Shown here: one piece after another, positions 26,175 to 35,800 of the stretch
How the letters are laid out: each line of letters starts with the position of its first letter
Numbering within the stretch: position 1 is the first letter of the stretch
Source: Nonomuraea antri
GTDB lineage: Bacteria; Actinomycetota; Actinomycetes; Streptosporangiales; Streptosporangiaceae
Assembly (NCBI RefSeq): GCF_013283785.1
Contig: NZ_JABCPZ010000002.1
Location: 62,001 to 126,000, forward strand
Direction: 5' to 3'
Length of the DNA: 64,000 nucleotides
Notes under the pieces: generated by a model
Seen by the model: only the letters and a program-made list of their open reading frames with translations
Database searches by the model: none
Told to the model about the DNA's origin: nothing
Translations under genes and position numbers: made by a program

Positions 26175-27398
26175 ATGAGATCGTGGTCTGCCCCGAATGT
26201 TCCCAGGCTCCCAGGTGAGAGCATCCCGCTGCGGCTCTACGACACCGCGGCCGAGCAGGTGCGGCAGACCGACCCGGGGCCGACCGCCAGGATGTACGTC
26301 TGCGGCATCACCCCCTACGACGCCACCCATCTCGGCCACGCCAACACCTACCTCGCCTTCGACCTCGTCGGCCGCATGTGGCGCGACGCCGGCCACGAGG
26401 TGCACTACACCCAGAACGCCACCGACGTCGACGACCCGCTGCTGGAGCGGGCCGAGCAGACCGGCGTCGCCTGGCAGGACCTGGCCGAGCGCGAGATCGA
26501 GTTGTTCCGCACCGACATGGAGGCGCTGCGGATCCTGCCGCCGCGCGAATACGTCGGCGTCACCGAGGTCGTCGGCCAGGTCGCCGACCTCATCGCCAGG
26601 CTGGCCGCCAAGGGCGTGACGTACGTGCTCGACGGCGACGTCTACTTCAGCGTCGCCGACGCGCCCAAGTTCGGCCAGGTCTCCGGCTACGACGAGACGC
26701 GGATGCTGTCCCTGTTCGCCGAGCGCGGCGGCGATCCCGAGCGGGCGGGCAAGCGCCACCCGCTCGACTGGCTGCTGTGGCGGGCCGAGCGGCCCGGCGA
26801 GCCGGCCTGGGAGTCGAAGCTGGGCCGCGGCCGCCCCGGCTGGCACATCGAGTGCACCGCCATCGCCCTGGACAACCTGGGCGCCGGCTACGACGTCGCG
26901 GGCGGCGGCTCCGACCTGATCTTCCCCCACCACGAGTGCGGCGCCTCGGAGGGCCACGCGGCGACGGGGGAGTGGCCGTTCGCCAAGTTCTACACCCACG
27001 CCGGCATGGTCGCGCTCGACGGCGAGAAGATGTCGAAGTCCAAGGGCAACCTGGTCTTCGTCTCCAAGCTGCGCACCGCGCACGACCCGATGGCGGTGCG
27101 GCTGGTGCTGCTGGCCCACCACTACCGCGCCGACTGGGAATACTTCCCCGCCCAGATCGCCGAGGCCGAGCGGCGGCTGGCGCGGTGGCGCTCGGCGGTG
27201 GCGCTGGCCTCCGGGCCGCGCGCCGACGAGCTGCTGGCCACCGTGCGCGAACGCCTGGCCGACGACCTCGACGCGCCCGGCGCGCTGGCCGCGATCGACG
27301 CCTGGGCCGAGGCCGCGCTGGTCGGCGGCGGGCCCGACACCGGCGCCCCCGCCCTGGTGCGCGACCTGGCCGACGCGCTGCTCGGCGTCGCGCTCTGA
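26175..27398 (+). CDS. mshC: Cysteine:1D-myo-inosityl 2-amino-2-deoxy-alpha-D-glucopyranoside ligase MshC
   Basis: 407 residues, full length. MshC joins cysteine to GlcN-Ins with ATP, the third step of mycothiol synthesis. It is a class I tRNA-synthetase homologue: the HIGH-type motif is THLGHANTY (near residue 55) and the KMSKS motif is [10 protein letters not shown] (near residue 285). Zinc ligands are in [19 protein letters not shown] and [11 protein letters not shown]. The start [14 protein letters not shown] is the usual MshC beginning and distinguishes it from CysRS. It ends the operon that begins at 23458. The glycan locus lies next, on the other strand, 26 bp away. Confidence 0.97.
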   Translation: MRSWSAPNVPRLPGESIPLRLYDTAAEQVRQTDPGPTARMYVCGITPYDATHLGHANTYLAFDLVGRMWRDAGHEVHYTQNATDVDDPLLERAEQTGVAWQDLAEREIELFRTDMEALRILPPREYVGVTEVVGQVADLIARLAAKGVTYVLDGDVYFSVADAPKFGQVSGYDETRMLSLFAERGGDPERAGKRHPLDWLLWRAERPGEPAWESKLGRGRPGWHIECTAIALDNLGAGYDVAGGGSDLIFPHHECGASEGHAATGEWPFAKFYTHAGMVALDGEKMSKSKGNLVFVSKLRTAHDPMAVRLVLLAHHYRADWEYFPAQIAEAERRLARWRSAVALASGPRADELLATVRERLADDLDAPGALAAIDAWAEAALVGGGPDTGAPALVRDLADALLGVAL

Positions 27399-27424
27399 TG
27401 TGATCGGCTGATCGGCACGGGCGG

Positions 27425-27997
27425 TCAACGCCGGCGGCCTGCGGAAGACCGGGCCGCCGGCGGCAGGCAGCGGGCGGCGGGCACGACCCGGGCCGACATG
27501 TTGCGCTCCATCATGCGCAGCGCCGCCCGGCCGAGGTCGGGGTGGATGGCCGCCACGCAGTCCGGCGGCACCATGATGGCGAACTGCCTGATGTAGGCGT
27601 CCAGGGCGCTGTAGAGCACGCACTGCTCGGTCACCTGACCGGTCAGCAGCACGCTCTCCACGCCCTGCGCGCGCAGCAGGTACTCCAGCGAGGTGCCGTA
27701 GAACGCGCTGTGGCGCACTTTCGGCAGGAACGGGCAGTCGCGCGGCGGCAGCACCGGCTCGACCAGGTCGGGCCGGTCGCCGGCCAGCGCCCGCGCCACC
27801 AGGTCCTCCCTGGTGGCCGCGAAGTCGCCGTAGTTGTCGTTGACGTAGATCAGGTCCACGTCGTCGCGCTCGTGCGCCCGCGCGATCAGCCCGCCCAGCT
27901 CTTTCACGATCGACGCGACGCTGCCGCCCAGCCGCTCGGCGTCCTGATGCCGGTACGGGTTGAGCATGTCGATGACGATCATCGCGACGCGTGCCAC
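27425..27997 (-). CDS. Cysteine hydrolase (isochorismatase-like), last gene of the glycan operon
   Basis: 190 residues with the isochorismatase/nicotinamidase fold. The catalytic triad is visible as Asp10 (MIVIDMLNPY), Lys in PKVRHSAFYG (about residue 92) and Cys in TGQVTEQCVLY (about residue 120). The exact amide substrate is unknown. It starts 7 bp after the stop of the NDP-sugar decarboxylase-like gene, on the same strand, so it is most likely the last gene of the ten-gene operon. A role in the glycan is not obvious; it may be a passenger gene. The C-terminal 20 residues are Arg/Ala-rich and unlike the family. Confidence 0.85.
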   Translation of the reverse strand: MARVAMIVIDMLNPYRHQDAERLGGSVASIVKELGGLIARAHERDDVDLIYVNDNYGDFAATREDLVARALAGDRPDLVEPVLPPRDCPFLPKVRHSAFYGTSLEYLLRAQGVESVLLTGQVTEQCVLYSALDAYIRQFAIMVPPDCVAAIHPDLGRAALRMMERNMSARVVPAARCLPPAARSSAGRRR

Positions 27998-28004
27998 GGC
28001 CCCG

Positions 28005-28964
28005 CTACACCCGCGCTTCGAGCCGCTCGTACCCGGCCAGCTCGGCGGAGAACCACTCGATGGTCCTGGCCAGGCCCTCCTCGGCGGGCACTCGGGCCTG
28101 CCAGCCGAGCCGCTCGCGCGCCAGCGTCGTGTCCGGACGCCTGACCTTCGGATCGTCGGCGGGCCGGTCGATGAACACGATCTCCGACGACGACCCGCAC
28201 AGCTTCTTGATCAGCGTGGCCAGCTCCAGCATGGTCAGCTCGTCCGGGTTGCCGATGTTGACGGGGCCGGGGAAGTCGCCCCTGGCCAGGGCCAGGATGC
28301 CCGACACCGTGTCGTCCACGTAGCAGATGGAGCGGGTCTGCGTGCCGTCGCCGGTGATGGTGATCGGCTCGCCCAGCAGCGCCTGCCTGATGAACGTCGG
28401 GATCGCCCGGCCGTCGAACGGGCGCATGCGCGGCCCGTAGGTGTTGAAGATCCGCGCGATGCCGGTGTCGGTGCCCCTGGCCTGCCGATAGGCGATGGTC
28501 AGCGACTCGGCGAAGCGCTTGGCCTCGTCGTAGACGCTGCGCGGGCCGACCGGGTTCACGTTGCCCCAGTACGTCTCCTTCTGCGGGTGCTCCAGCGGGT
28601 CGCCGTACACCTCGGAGGTGGAGGCCAGCACGAACCTGGCGCCCTTCTCCCTGGCCAGCCCGAGCGCGTGCAGCGTGCCGACGCTGCCCACCCGCAGCGT
28701 CTCGATGGGATAGCGCAGGTAGTCGGCGGGCGAGGCGGCCGAGGCGAAGTGCAGCACCAGGTCGAGCCGGTCGGGCACGTGCACGTACCCGGTCAGGTCG
28801 CACTCGATGATGCGGAACTCCGGCCGGTCGATCAGATGCTCGACGTTACGCGGCCCGCCGGTCAGGAAGCTGTCCATGCAGACCACTTCCGCGCCCGACT
28901 CCAGCAGCCGTTCGCACAGGTAGGAGCCGAGGAAACCGGCGCCACCGGTGACCAGGGCCCTCAT
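28005..28964 (-). CDS. NAD-dependent epimerase/dehydratase, UDP-glucuronate decarboxylase-like
   Basis: 319 residues from ATG 28964. An extended [18 protein letters not shown] binds [17 protein letters not shown] supplies Ser/Thr, and [11 protein letters not shown] the Tyr-x3-Lys pair. The stretch [19 protein letters not shown] and later [19 protein letters not shown] closely follow UDP-xylose synthase, but related 4,6-dehydratases share much of this. The reaction is therefore probably conversion of an NDP-hexuronate or NDP-hexose. The start overlaps the preceding GT9 stop by 4 bp (28961-28964). It likely provides a second sugar donor besides ADP-heptose. Confidence 0.85.
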   Translation of the reverse strand: MRALVTGGAGFLGSYLCERLLESGAEVVCMDSFLTGGPRNVEHLIDRPEFRIIECDLTGYVHVPDRLDLVLHFASAASPADYLRYPIETLRVGSVGTLHALGLAREKGARFVLASTSEVYGDPLEHPQKETYWGNVNPVGPRSVYDEAKRFAESLTIAYRQARGTDTGIARIFNTYGPRMRPFDGRAIPTFIRQALLGEPITITGDGTQTRSICYVDDTVSGILALARGDFPGPVNIGNPDELTMLELATLIKKLCGSSSEIVFIDRPADDPKVRRPDTTLARERLGWQARVPAEEGLARTIEWFSAELAGYERLEARV

Positions 28965-29833
28965 GAGGTGACCTCCAGCGCGGCGTCGACGACCTCGGAG
29001 ACCTCGATCTTCAGCAGGCCGGGGTCGGGCCGCTGGCCGTGCGGGTCGCCGGTCTTGCCCGCCCACAGCGCCACGTGCCGCCAGCCGGGCGGCGGCCCCC
29101 AGCGAGCCGGCGAGACCGGCCCGAACAGCACCACCGACGGCACGCAGAACGCCGTCGCCAGATGCGCCACGCCCGTGTCGCCGCACACCACCAGCCTGGC
29201 CTTGCTGACCAGGTCGATCAGGTCGGCCAGCGCGGTGCGCCCGGCGAGCATCCGCTCCTCGGGCAGCCCGGCCAGCTCGGCCACCCGCCTGGCCAGCGGC
29301 ACCTCCTCGGCGTTGCCGGTGACGACGACGTCGTCCAGGTTCGCGGCCACCTCGGCGAAACGCTCCGGCGGCCAGCGCCTGGCCGGGTAGGCGGCGCCGG
29401 GATGCACGATCACCGGGCCCGTCCTGTCCGAGATGCCCAGCGTCAGGTCCTCGGGGTCGGTGGCGATGCCGTGCCACTCCAGCAGCTCGCACCAGCGCCG
29501 CACCTCGTGCACGTCCTCGCGCCAGGGCGGACCCACGGTGTAGCTGATCAGCCGCCCGGGATCGGTGCGCCGCAGCGCCTCGACGCTCTGCGGCCCGCGC
29601 CCGTGCAGGTTCACCGCGATGTCGGGACGCTCGAACGGCACGGGCCCCGGGCCCGAGACGTCGACGAGGTCGTCCACCGCGCAGGTCAGCGGCAACAACG
29701 CGCTCAGCGATGCGGGCGCGGCCAGCGTGATCCGGTGCTTGGGGAAGGCCTGGCGCAGCGCCCGCAGCGCGGGCACGGCCGTGAGCAGATCGCCCAGGCC
29801 GAGCCCGCGCAGCACCAGCAGTTCTAGGGCCAT
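28961..29833 (-). CDS. Glycosyltransferase family 9 (heptosyltransferase-like)
   Basis: About 290 residues from ATG 29833; a longer start at 29878 would overlap the upstream SDR gene more deeply. The GT-B pattern of family 9 is clear: [22 protein letters not shown] at the N-terminus, [19 protein letters not shown], and the donor-site [33 protein letters not shown]9 enzymes of Gram-negatives transfer L,D-heptose from ADP-heptose to LPS core. With HldE and GmhA two and three genes upstream, an ADP-heptose donor is the best inference. It is one of two GT9 genes in the operon. Confidence 0.9.
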   Translation of the reverse strand: MALELLVLRGLGLGDLLTAVPALRALRQAFPKHRITLAAPASLSALLPLTCAVDDLVDVSGPGPVPFERPDIAVNLHGRGPQSVEALRRTDPGRLISYTVGPPWREDVHEVRRWCELLEWHGIATDPEDLTLGISDRTGPVIVHPGAAYPARRWPPERFAEVAANLDDVVVTGNAEEVPLARRVAELAGLPEERMLAGRTALADLIDLVSKARLVVCGDTGVAHLATAFCVPSVVLFGPVSPARWGPPPGWRHVALWAGKTGDPHGQRPDPGLLKIEVSEVVDAALEVTS

Positions 29834-30498
29834 GATGTCTCCGTGGACGGACAGACGACGAGTTCGCGCACCTCGCACCCGGCCGGCTGGCCGAGCGCGA
29901 AGACGATGGTCCTGGCGACGTCGGCCGGGTCGTTCAGCCCCGCCTCAGGTCCCGGCTTGTACTGCTCGGGCCGGCCGTCGAAGAACGGCGTGCGCATCCC
30001 GCCCGGCTCCAGCAGGGTCACCCCCACCTGGCCGCGCAGCTCGATGGCCAGCGCCCGGGTGAGCCCGACCACGCCGAACTTCGAGGCGCTGTAGGCCGAG
30101 GCGTCGCTGAGCGGGCGCAGCCCGAGCGTCGAGGCCACCGTGACCACCCGGCCGCGGCTCAGCTTCAGGTACGGCAGCGCCGCCCGCACGACCGAGGCCG
30201 TGCCGAGCAGGTTGACCTTGATCACCCGCTCCCAGTCGTCGGCGGGCACGTCCTCCAGCCGGCCGCAGGCGTCGATGCCGGCCGCGGTGACGACGGCGTC
30301 CAGGCCGCCGGCCCGCTCGGCCAGCTCCCGTACGGCCCGCTCGGCCTGCGCCCGGTCGGCCAGGTCGGCGGTGACGTGCTCGAAGCGCTGGTCCGGCTCA
30401 CGCACGTCGACGACGAGTGGTCGCCAGCCCTCCTTCTCCACGGCCTCGGCGGTGGCCAGGCCGAGCCCGGATGCGCCCCCGGTGATCAAAACGTTCAT
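29824..30498 (-). CDS. Short-chain dehydrogenase/reductase in the glycan operon
   Basis: 224 residues, classical SDR with TGGASGLG (residues 6-13), VTAAGID in place of NAG, VASTLGL (Ser) and [11 protein letters not shown] (Tyr, Lys). The C-terminus is [10 protein letters not shown]. Classical SDRs act on many alcohols; in this setting it may alter a sugar or a polyol. A dedicated HldD-type ADP-heptose 6-epimerase is not present in the cluster. HldD is an extended SDR, so this protein is not an obvious replacement. It overlaps HldE (4 bp) and the downstream GT9 (10 bp). Confidence 0.88.
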   Translation of the reverse strand: MNVLITGGASGLGLATAEAVEKEGWRPLVVDVREPDQRFEHVTADLADRAQAERAVRELAERAGGLDAVVTAAGIDACGRLEDVPADDWERVIKVNLLGTASVVRAALPYLKLSRGRVVTVASTLGLRPLSDASAYSASKFGVVGLTRALAIELRGQVGVTLLEPGGMRTPFFDGRPEQYKPGPEAGLNDPADVARTIVFALGQPAGCEVRELVVCPSTETSWP

Positions 30499-31829
30499 CG
30501 GATCTCCCTGATCAGATTGGTGGTGGATCGGCCCGGCAGCGTGCTCAGCACCACGGTCTCGGCGCCGAGCCTGCCGAGGACCTCGGATTCGGGCAGGACT
30601 TCCCCCTGGTAGTCGCCGCCCTTGACCCAGGCGTCCGGGCGCAGCAGCTCGATGGCGGCGGCCGGGGTGTCCTCGTCGAACACCAGCACCGCGTCCACGC
30701 AGCTGAGCGCCCGCAGCACCTCGACCCGGTCGCGCACGTCCACGATGGGCCTGGTCGGGCCCTTCAGCCGGCGCACCGAGTCGTCGGAGTTGACGCAGAC
30801 GACCAGCGCGTCGCCCAGCGCCCTGGCCCGCCGCAGCAGGCTCACGTGCCCGGCGTGCAGCAGGTCGAAGCAGCCGCCCGTGGCGATCAGCCGGCCCCCG
30901 TAGGCGCGGGTGAGCTTGGCCACCTCGAGCGCCGTGCGCGGCCTGTCGCCGAGCCGCTGCTCGGTGATGCGGACGGCGGCGGCGCCCCCGCGCTCGACGA
31001 AGGCCGAGGCCTCGCCGACGCCGAGGGTGACCGCCTCCGTCACGTCCGCGCCGTCACGCAGCGCGAGCGCGGCGGCGCCGGCGAGCCTGTCGCCGGCGCC
31101 GCACACGTCCTGCCCCGATGCGGTGACCGGGGCGGGGATCTTGGTGAGCGGGCCGCCCTGGACGGCCAGGGAGGCCCCGCGCATTCCCGCCGTGACGGCC
31201 ACCGCCTTCGCCCGCAGCTCACGCACCAGGTGGCGGGCCGCCTGGTCGGGGCCGCGGTAGCCGGTCGAGCAGAGCCGCCCCGCCTCGGACTCGCTGGGCG
31301 TCAGCAGCGCGCAGCCGGGCGCGGGACGCTCACCGCGCGGGTGCGGATCCCACACCACCGGCGCCCCGGTCCGGCCCGGCAGCTCGCGCGCCATCCTGGC
31401 CACGCCCCTGCCGTAGTCGGAGACCAGCACCGCCCCGGCCGCCGCGAGCGCCCGGGCCGCCTCGGGCGAGTCGACGGGCCTGGCCCGGCCGTCGCCGGTG
31501 TCGAGCCGCAGCAGCGTCTGGCCTCTCGACCTGATCCGCCTCTTGCCGGCGGTGCGGCCGTGCAGCGGCAGCCGTACCAGCTCGACCTCCTCCGACAGCA
31601 GCCCGCACAGGCGGTGCCCCTCGGGGTCGTCGCCGATCGCGGTGATCAGCACCACGTCCGCGCCGTCGCGGGCGGCCAGCAGCGCCGCCAGCCCGGCCCC
31701 GCCGGGGCGGGCGTGCTCGGCCGCCACGTCCACGACGGGAACCGGGGCGTCCGGGCACAGCCGGTCGGCCTCGCCGTCGACGTCCACGTCGAGCAACGTG
31801 TCGCCGACGACGACGAGCGGTGCGGTCAC
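30495..31829 (-). CDS. hldE: Bifunctional heptose-7-phosphate kinase / heptose-1-phosphate adenylyltransferase HldE
   Basis: 444 residues from GTG 31829, coupled to the gmhA stop by the overlap GTGA. Residues about 1-305 are a PfkB-type kinase (VVGDTLLDVDV, VSDYGRG, CGAGDRLAGAAALAL with the catalytic Asp). Residues about 320-444 are a cytidylyltransferase-like domain: GGCFDLLHAGHVSLLRRAR (HxGH), LKGPTRPIVDVRDRVEVL, and the ending STLPGRSTTNLI. The enzyme phosphorylates heptose 7-phosphate at C1 and, after GmhB action, adds AMP. Together with gmhA and gmhB in the same locus it makes ADP-D-glycero-D-manno-heptose. Such fusions are best known from Gram-negative bacteria. Confidence 0.94.
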   Translation of the reverse strand: MTAPLVVVGDTLLDVDVDGEADRLCPDAPVPVVDVAAEHARPGGAGLAALLAARDGADVVLITAIGDDPEGHRLCGLLSEEVELVRLPLHGRTAGKRRIRSRGQTLLRLDTGDGRARPVDSPEAARALAAAGAVLVSDYGRGVARMARELPGRTGAPVVWDPHPRGERPAPGCALLTPSESEAGRLCSTGYRGPDQAARHLVRELRAKAVAVTAGMRGASLAVQGGPLTKIPAPVTASGQDVCGAGDRLAGAAALALRDGADVTEAVTLGVGEASAFVERGGAAAVRITEQRLGDRPRTALEVAKLTRAYGGRLIATGGCFDLLHAGHVSLLRRARALGDALVVCVNSDDSVRRLKGPTRPIVDVRDRVEVLRALSCVDAVLVFDEDTPAAAIELLRPDAWVKGGDYQGEVLPESEVLGRLGAETVVLSTLPGRSTTNLIREIR

Positions 31830-32374
31830 AGGGCCTCCTCCACGGCGTCGCAGAGCATGTGGATCATGGCGAGGTGCACTTCCTGCACGGTCGCGGTCTC
31901 CTCGGCGGGCACCGCGATCGTCTCGTCGCACAGCGCGGCCAGCGGGTTCGGCGCGGGCCCGGTCAGACCCCAGGCGAGGATGCCGCACGCCTGCGCGGCC
32001 CGCGCCGCGGCCAGCACGTTGGCGCTGCCGCCGCTGGTCGACAGGCACACCAGCACGTCACCCGGACGGCCGTGCGCCTGCACCTGCCTGGCGAAGACCT
32101 CGTCGTGGCCGAAGTCGTTGGCGATCGCGGTCATCGAGGAGCCGTCGGCGTGCAGCGGGATCGCCGCGTACGGCCGCCGGTCGGCCCTGAACCTGCCGAC
32201 CAGCTCGGCCGTCAGGTGCTGGGCCTCGGCGGCCGAGCCGCCGTTGCCGCAGGCGAGCAGCCTGCCCCCGGCCGACAGGACCCCGGCCAGCTTGCCGCCC
32301 CAGGCCCGGACGGTGACCGCGTGGTCGTCGACCTTCTCCAGGGTGTTCCACAGCTTTTCGAGATGCGTGTCCAT
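31826..32374 (-). CDS. gmhA: Sedoheptulose-7-phosphate isomerase GmhA
   Basis: 182 residues from ATG 32374, 5 bases after GGGAGGG. A SIS-domain isomerase that turns sedoheptulose 7-phosphate into D-glycero-D-manno-heptose 7-phosphate. Seen: LLACGNGGSAAEAQHLTAELVGRF (phosphate loop and family-specific Gln/His), ANDFGHDEVFARQV, CLSTSGGSANVLAAARAA and the C-terminal catalytic region TVQEVHLAMIHMLCDAVE. The length matches GmhA rather than larger SIS proteins. It is directly followed by hldE on the same transcript, as expected for a heptose pathway. Confidence 0.94.
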   Translation of the reverse strand: MDTHLEKLWNTLEKVDDHAVTVRAWGGKLAGVLSAGGRLLACGNGGSAAEAQHLTAELVGRFRADRRPYAAIPLHADGSSMTAIANDFGHDEVFARQVQAHGRPGDVLVCLSTSGGSANVLAAARAAQACGILAWGLTGPAPNPLAALCDETIAVPAEETATVQEVHLAMIHMLCDAVEEAL

Positions 32375-32376
32375 CG

Positions 32377-33564
32377 CTACCCTCCCAACGCGGCCAGACG
32401 GCACAGCTTGCCGTCGATGACCTGCGTGTACACGGCCTCCGTGCGCTCGGCCACGCGGGGCCAGCCGTACCTCTCACGGGCGCGTCTGGCTCCCGCGGCG
32501 CCGAGCTCGCGACGCCTGTCGGGACTGTCAAGCACTTCGCGCAGCGCCCTGGCCAGGGCGCGCGGCCGCCGCGGCGGCACCAGCACGCCGCAGCCCGCCA
32601 CGGTGTCCAGGTGCCCGCCGACCGACGAGGCCACGACCGGGACGCCGCACGCCATCGCCTCGACCGGCACCATCCCGAACGGCTCGTACCAGGGCACGCA
32701 CACCACCACGTCCGCCGAGCGCATCAGCGCGGGCACGTGCTCGCGCGACACGCTGCCGATCACGTGCACCTGCCCGTCGAGCCCGTAGGCGGCGGCCAGC
32801 TCGCGCAGCCGCCCCGCCTCGGCGTCGTCGGCGCTGCCGCCGGCGATCACCAGGTCGGCGCCGGGAAGCTGGCGCAGCGCCCTGATCACGGTGTCGACGC
32901 CCTTGCGCGGCACCATCCGGCCGATGCTGAGGATCAGCCGGCCGTGCGCGCGCGGCGCGACGGGACCCTCCGGGCAGAACGCCCCCAGGTCCACCCCGCA
33001 CGGCACGACCGCGATGCGCTGCTCGGGCACGCCCATCGCGCACAGCTCGTTCACCTCGTCGCTGCAGGTGGCCAGCACCGCGTCGGCCCGCTTGCCGATC
33101 TCGCGCTCGGTGTCGATCCGGTGCGCCGGGCTGGTGTCCGCCTTGCCCTGCCAGCGCCGCTTGACCGTGCCGAGCGCGTGGAAGGTCTGCACCACCGGCA
33201 CGCCGTCGCTGGCCTGCAGCGCCGCCTGCCCGCTCATCCAGAAGTGCGCGTGGATCACGTCGGGCGCGCTCCTGGACCACCGGTCGGCCAGCCGCTCGGT
33301 GAACTCCGGCATGTACGCGGGCAGCTCGTCCTTGGGCACCGGGGCCGCCGGGCCCGCGGTGACGTACTCGACCGTGACGCCGGGCGCCAGGCCGACGGAG
33401 TCGGGCTGAGACGGTGACGTGCGCCGGGTGTGGACGGCGACCTGATGCCCGCGCTCCGCCAGGGCGACGGCCAGCGCGGCGACGTAGACGTTCTGTCCGC
33501 CCGAGTCGACGCCGCCGACCGTCGCGAGCGGATCGGCGTGTTCGGAGATGAGATCGACCTTCAC
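32377..33564 (-). CDS. Glycosyltransferase family 4
   Basis: 395 residues, GT-B fold. N-terminal part: LISEHADPLATVGGVDSGGQN, a glycine-rich loop found in GT4 enzymes such as MshA and sucrose-phosphate synthase. The C-terminal donor domain shows LILSIGRMVPRKGVDTVIRAL and the E-x7-E motif EPFGMVPVEAMACGVPVVAS. Donor and acceptor are not certain; retaining enzymes of this group use UDP- or GDP-sugars. It overlaps the GT9 upstream (ATGA, 33561-33564) and lies 2 bp before gmhA, inside the same operon. Confidence 0.92.
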   Translation of the reverse strand: MKVDLISEHADPLATVGGVDSGGQNVYVAALAVALAERGHQVAVHTRRTSPSQPDSVGLAPGVTVEYVTAGPAAPVPKDELPAYMPEFTERLADRWSRSAPDVIHAHFWMSGQAALQASDGVPVVQTFHALGTVKRRWQGKADTSPAHRIDTEREIGKRADAVLATCSDEVNELCAMGVPEQRIAVVPCGVDLGAFCPEGPVAPRAHGRLILSIGRMVPRKGVDTVIRALRQLPGADLVIAGGSADDAEAGRLRELAAAYGLDGQVHVIGSVSREHVPALMRSADVVVCVPWYEPFGMVPVEAMACGVPVVASSVGGHLDTVAGCGVLVPPRRPRALARALREVLDSPDRRRELGAAGARRARERYGWPRVAERTEAVYTQVIDGKLCRLAALGG

Positions 33565-34715
33565 TGCGTCAGCTCCCTCACTGCCTTGACCACCTGCTCA
33601 CTTGTGACCTGGGACAGGCACGGATGTCCGGGGACCGGGCAGGTGCGCGCCCTGCTGGCCGCGCAGGGCGCCTGCTGATCTCCGAGCAGCACGGTGGGCA
33701 CCCCGTACGGGGCCCATCGAGCGGCGGGGACGACGGGGGCGAACAGGCTCACGACCGGCGTGCCGACCGCCGCGGCCAGGTGCGCGGGGCCGGTGTTTCC
33801 CGCCACGAGCACGCCGGCACGCTCCAGTACGGCGGCCAGTTGGGCGAACGTGGTCCTCCCGCCGAGGTCGACTGCGGCGCCGGAGGCGACGTAGGCGGTG
33901 AGCTCACGTTCATTGCCGGTCACGACGACCCGGTGCCCGTCGTCCGCCAGCTCCCGGACGGCCTCCCGATGCCTGTCGGCAGGCCAGGTCCTGGCGGGTG
34001 CTGACGTCCCCGGATGCACCACGACATACGCGCCTTCATCGGCTTCGGCGCCGACGCCTAGCAAGTGCCCCAGATCCTGGCCTATATCCGGCAACGGCCG
34101 CTGAACAGCGAGTTTCCCGTCATCGCCGGGTGGCAGCTCGAACCCGGCCGCCCGGGCCACGGCGAGCATCCGCTCGGCCTCGGGCACGTCGGCGCTCTCG
34201 TCCCACACCTGGCGGACGTCGAGCAGGGCGCCGGGGTAGTCGTTGCTGATGGCGGTGATGCGCGACACCCCCGCCAGGCGCAGCAGCAGCGCCAGCGGCA
34301 GCGCGGACTGGTGGAAGGAGGTGAGGATCACCGCCTCGTCCACGCCGCGCAGCCGGCCGACCAGGTCGTCGACGTGGCCCGCGGTCAGCGGCAGCGGCGA
34401 GTGGTCGATCCACGGCGCGCGCCAGACGATCACCCGGTCCACGCCGGGCAGCAGGCGGGCCGCGGCCGCGCCGTTCGGCCCGGCCAGGAACACCACCTCG
34501 CGGGAGCCGGCCCGCACCGCCCGGACCGCCGGTCCGGCCAGCAGCACGTCTCCCGCGTCGTCGAGCCTGGCCACCAGCACCCGGCCGGGGCCGCCGCCGG
34601 CGGATCCGCGCGGGGCGAGCACCGGCTCGCTCCTCGTGACCGGCCGCGGCCCGCCCGATGACGTCTCGTGGGCAGCGGTGCCGTTCAGCACCGCTCCCGG
34701 CATGCCACCGCTCAT
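33561..34715 (-). CDS. Glycosyltransferase family 9 (heptosyltransferase-like), second copy
   Basis: 384 residues from ATG 34715, which overlaps the GT2 stop by 4 bp; an ATG at 34730 is possible. The first 45 residues are polar and not conserved. After that the GT9 pattern begins with VLVARLDDAGDVLLAGPAVRAVR, followed by VVVHPGTSAPARTWPADRHREAV and the donor site GNTGPAHLAAAVGTPVVSLFAPVVPAARWAPYG. A short Cys-containing tail (QQAPCAASRARTCPVPGHPC) is typical of bacterial heptosyltransferases. Two GT9 enzymes suggest two successive heptose transfers. An ADP-heptose donor is inferred from gmhA/hldE in the same operon. Confidence 0.9.
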   Translation of the reverse strand: MSGGMPGAVLNGTAAHETSSGGPRPVTRSEPVLAPRGSAGGGPGRVLVARLDDAGDVLLAGPAVRAVRAGSREVVFLAGPNGAAAARLLPGVDRVIVWRAPWIDHSPLPLTAGHVDDLVGRLRGVDEAVILTSFHQSALPLALLLRLAGVSRITAISNDYPGALLDVRQVWDESADVPEAERMLAVARAAGFELPPGDDGKLAVQRPLPDIGQDLGHLLGVGAEADEGAYVVVHPGTSAPARTWPADRHREAVRELADDGHRVVVTGNERELTAYVASGAAVDLGGRTTFAQLAAVLERAGVLVAGNTGPAHLAAAVGTPVVSLFAPVVPAARWAPYGVPTVLLGDQQAPCAASRARTCPVPGHPCLSQVTSEQVVKAVRELTQ

Positions 34716-35800
34716 CGGCGCACCCTCCATTCCCCCCGTAGCCGGTGCGCGCAGGCGACCGGCGGGATCACCACGCTGGTGACGGCCATCCGCGTCACCT
34801 CGCGCGGGTCGCGCGGGCCAGGCGCGATGCGTGCCCACGCGAACTCCGCGTTCAGCGCCGCCCACGCCGCGGCGGCCGCGGCGGCGGCGCCGGGCAGCCC
34901 CCACGACCGGCCCGGCCCGCCTCGTCCCCGTGCCCGGCGCAGCGCGCCCGCCGCCCCGAGCGCCAGCGCGGCCAGCCCCAGGCCCGTGGTCAGCGCGTGA
35001 CGGCGCAGCCGCCCCGGCGCGCCCCCGATGGACGTGCGCCAGGACGGTCCGTACAGGCGGCGCAGGAGTGCGTCGTCGGCGTTGCCGCGCTGGAAGCGGA
35101 CGCTGGCCCAGAAGCCGTCGTCGCGCACCGGATGAGTGGTCACCCGGTCGCCCCTGACCAGCCGGTGCCCGGCCGCCAGGACCCGCAGCGCGAGATCGGC
35201 GTCCTCGCGGTAGGCGCGCGGGAAACGTTCGTCGAAGCCGTCCAGCTCCCGCAGCACCGAACGCCGGTAGGCCATGTCGGCGGTCACCCACAGCGCGTCG
35301 GACAGCCCGGCCGTGTTGCGCTCGGCGTCCGTCGGACGGCGCCCGCCGGGCAGCGGCACCGCGATGCGTCCCTGGCTGCCGGCCACGTCGTCGGGCAGGT
35401 CGACCAGGTCCTTCCAGACCGACTCCACCCAGCCGGGCTCGGGCACCACGTCGTCGTCGAGGAACACCACCCAGGGCGTGTCGGCCGCCCGCCAGCCCGC
35501 GTTGCGCGCCGCGGCGGGACCCCGGCCGCCGGAACGCACCACCCGCACGTGGGCGGGCACCCCGAGCGGTGCCACGCCGTGCCGGTCGGTGCCGGGGAAG
35601 ACGCCCCCGGTACGCCTCACGCCGTGCTCCTTCGTGTGAGTCGCGCCGCCGGTGTACTTACCCTCGGTGTGCGACTCGCTACTGCTTGGAGTTCCGACTT
35701 TACGGTCGTCCACCACGATCACCGGCACCGACGAGCCGACGGACGCCAGCGTGGCGTGCAGGCTCGAGCGGCCGATCGTGGGGATCACGACGGTGATCAC
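34712..35800 (-). CDS. Glycosyltransferase family 2 with internal insert and C-terminal membrane segments
   Basis: 362 residues from GTG 35800, overlapping the carbamoyltransferase stop (GTGA). GT-A fold: VITVVIPTIGRSSLHATL at the start, VVDDR, ARNAGWRAADTPWVVFLDDDVVPEPGW with the DxD-type motif DDD, and WVTADMAYRRSVLRELDGFDERFPRAYREDADLALR. Between VVDDR and HVRVVRSGGRG lies a Ser/Thr/Gly-rich insert of about 45 residues whose codons (AAA, GGA, ACT, CCA, AGT) are less GC-rich than the rest. The last 90 residues contain Ala-rich hydrophobic helices, so the enzyme is probably membrane attached. Its acceptor is unknown. Confidence 0.88.
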   Translation of the reverse strand: MITVVIPTIGRSSLHATLASVGSSVPVIVVDDRKVGTPSSSESHTEGKYTGGATHTKEHGVRRTGGVFPGTDRHGVAPLGVPAHVRVVRSGGRGPAAARNAGWRAADTPWVVFLDDDVVPEPGWVESVWKDLVDLPDDVAGSQGRIAVPLPGGRRPTDAERNTAGLSDALWVTADMAYRRSVLRELDGFDERFPRAYREDADLALRVLAAGHRLVRGDRVTTHPVRDDGFWASVRFQRGNADDALLRRLYGPSWRTSIGGAPGRLRRHALTTGLGLAALALGAAGALRRARGRGGPGRSWGLPGAAAAAAAAWAALNAEFAWARIAPGPRDPREVTRMAVTSVVIPPVACAHRLRGEWRVRR

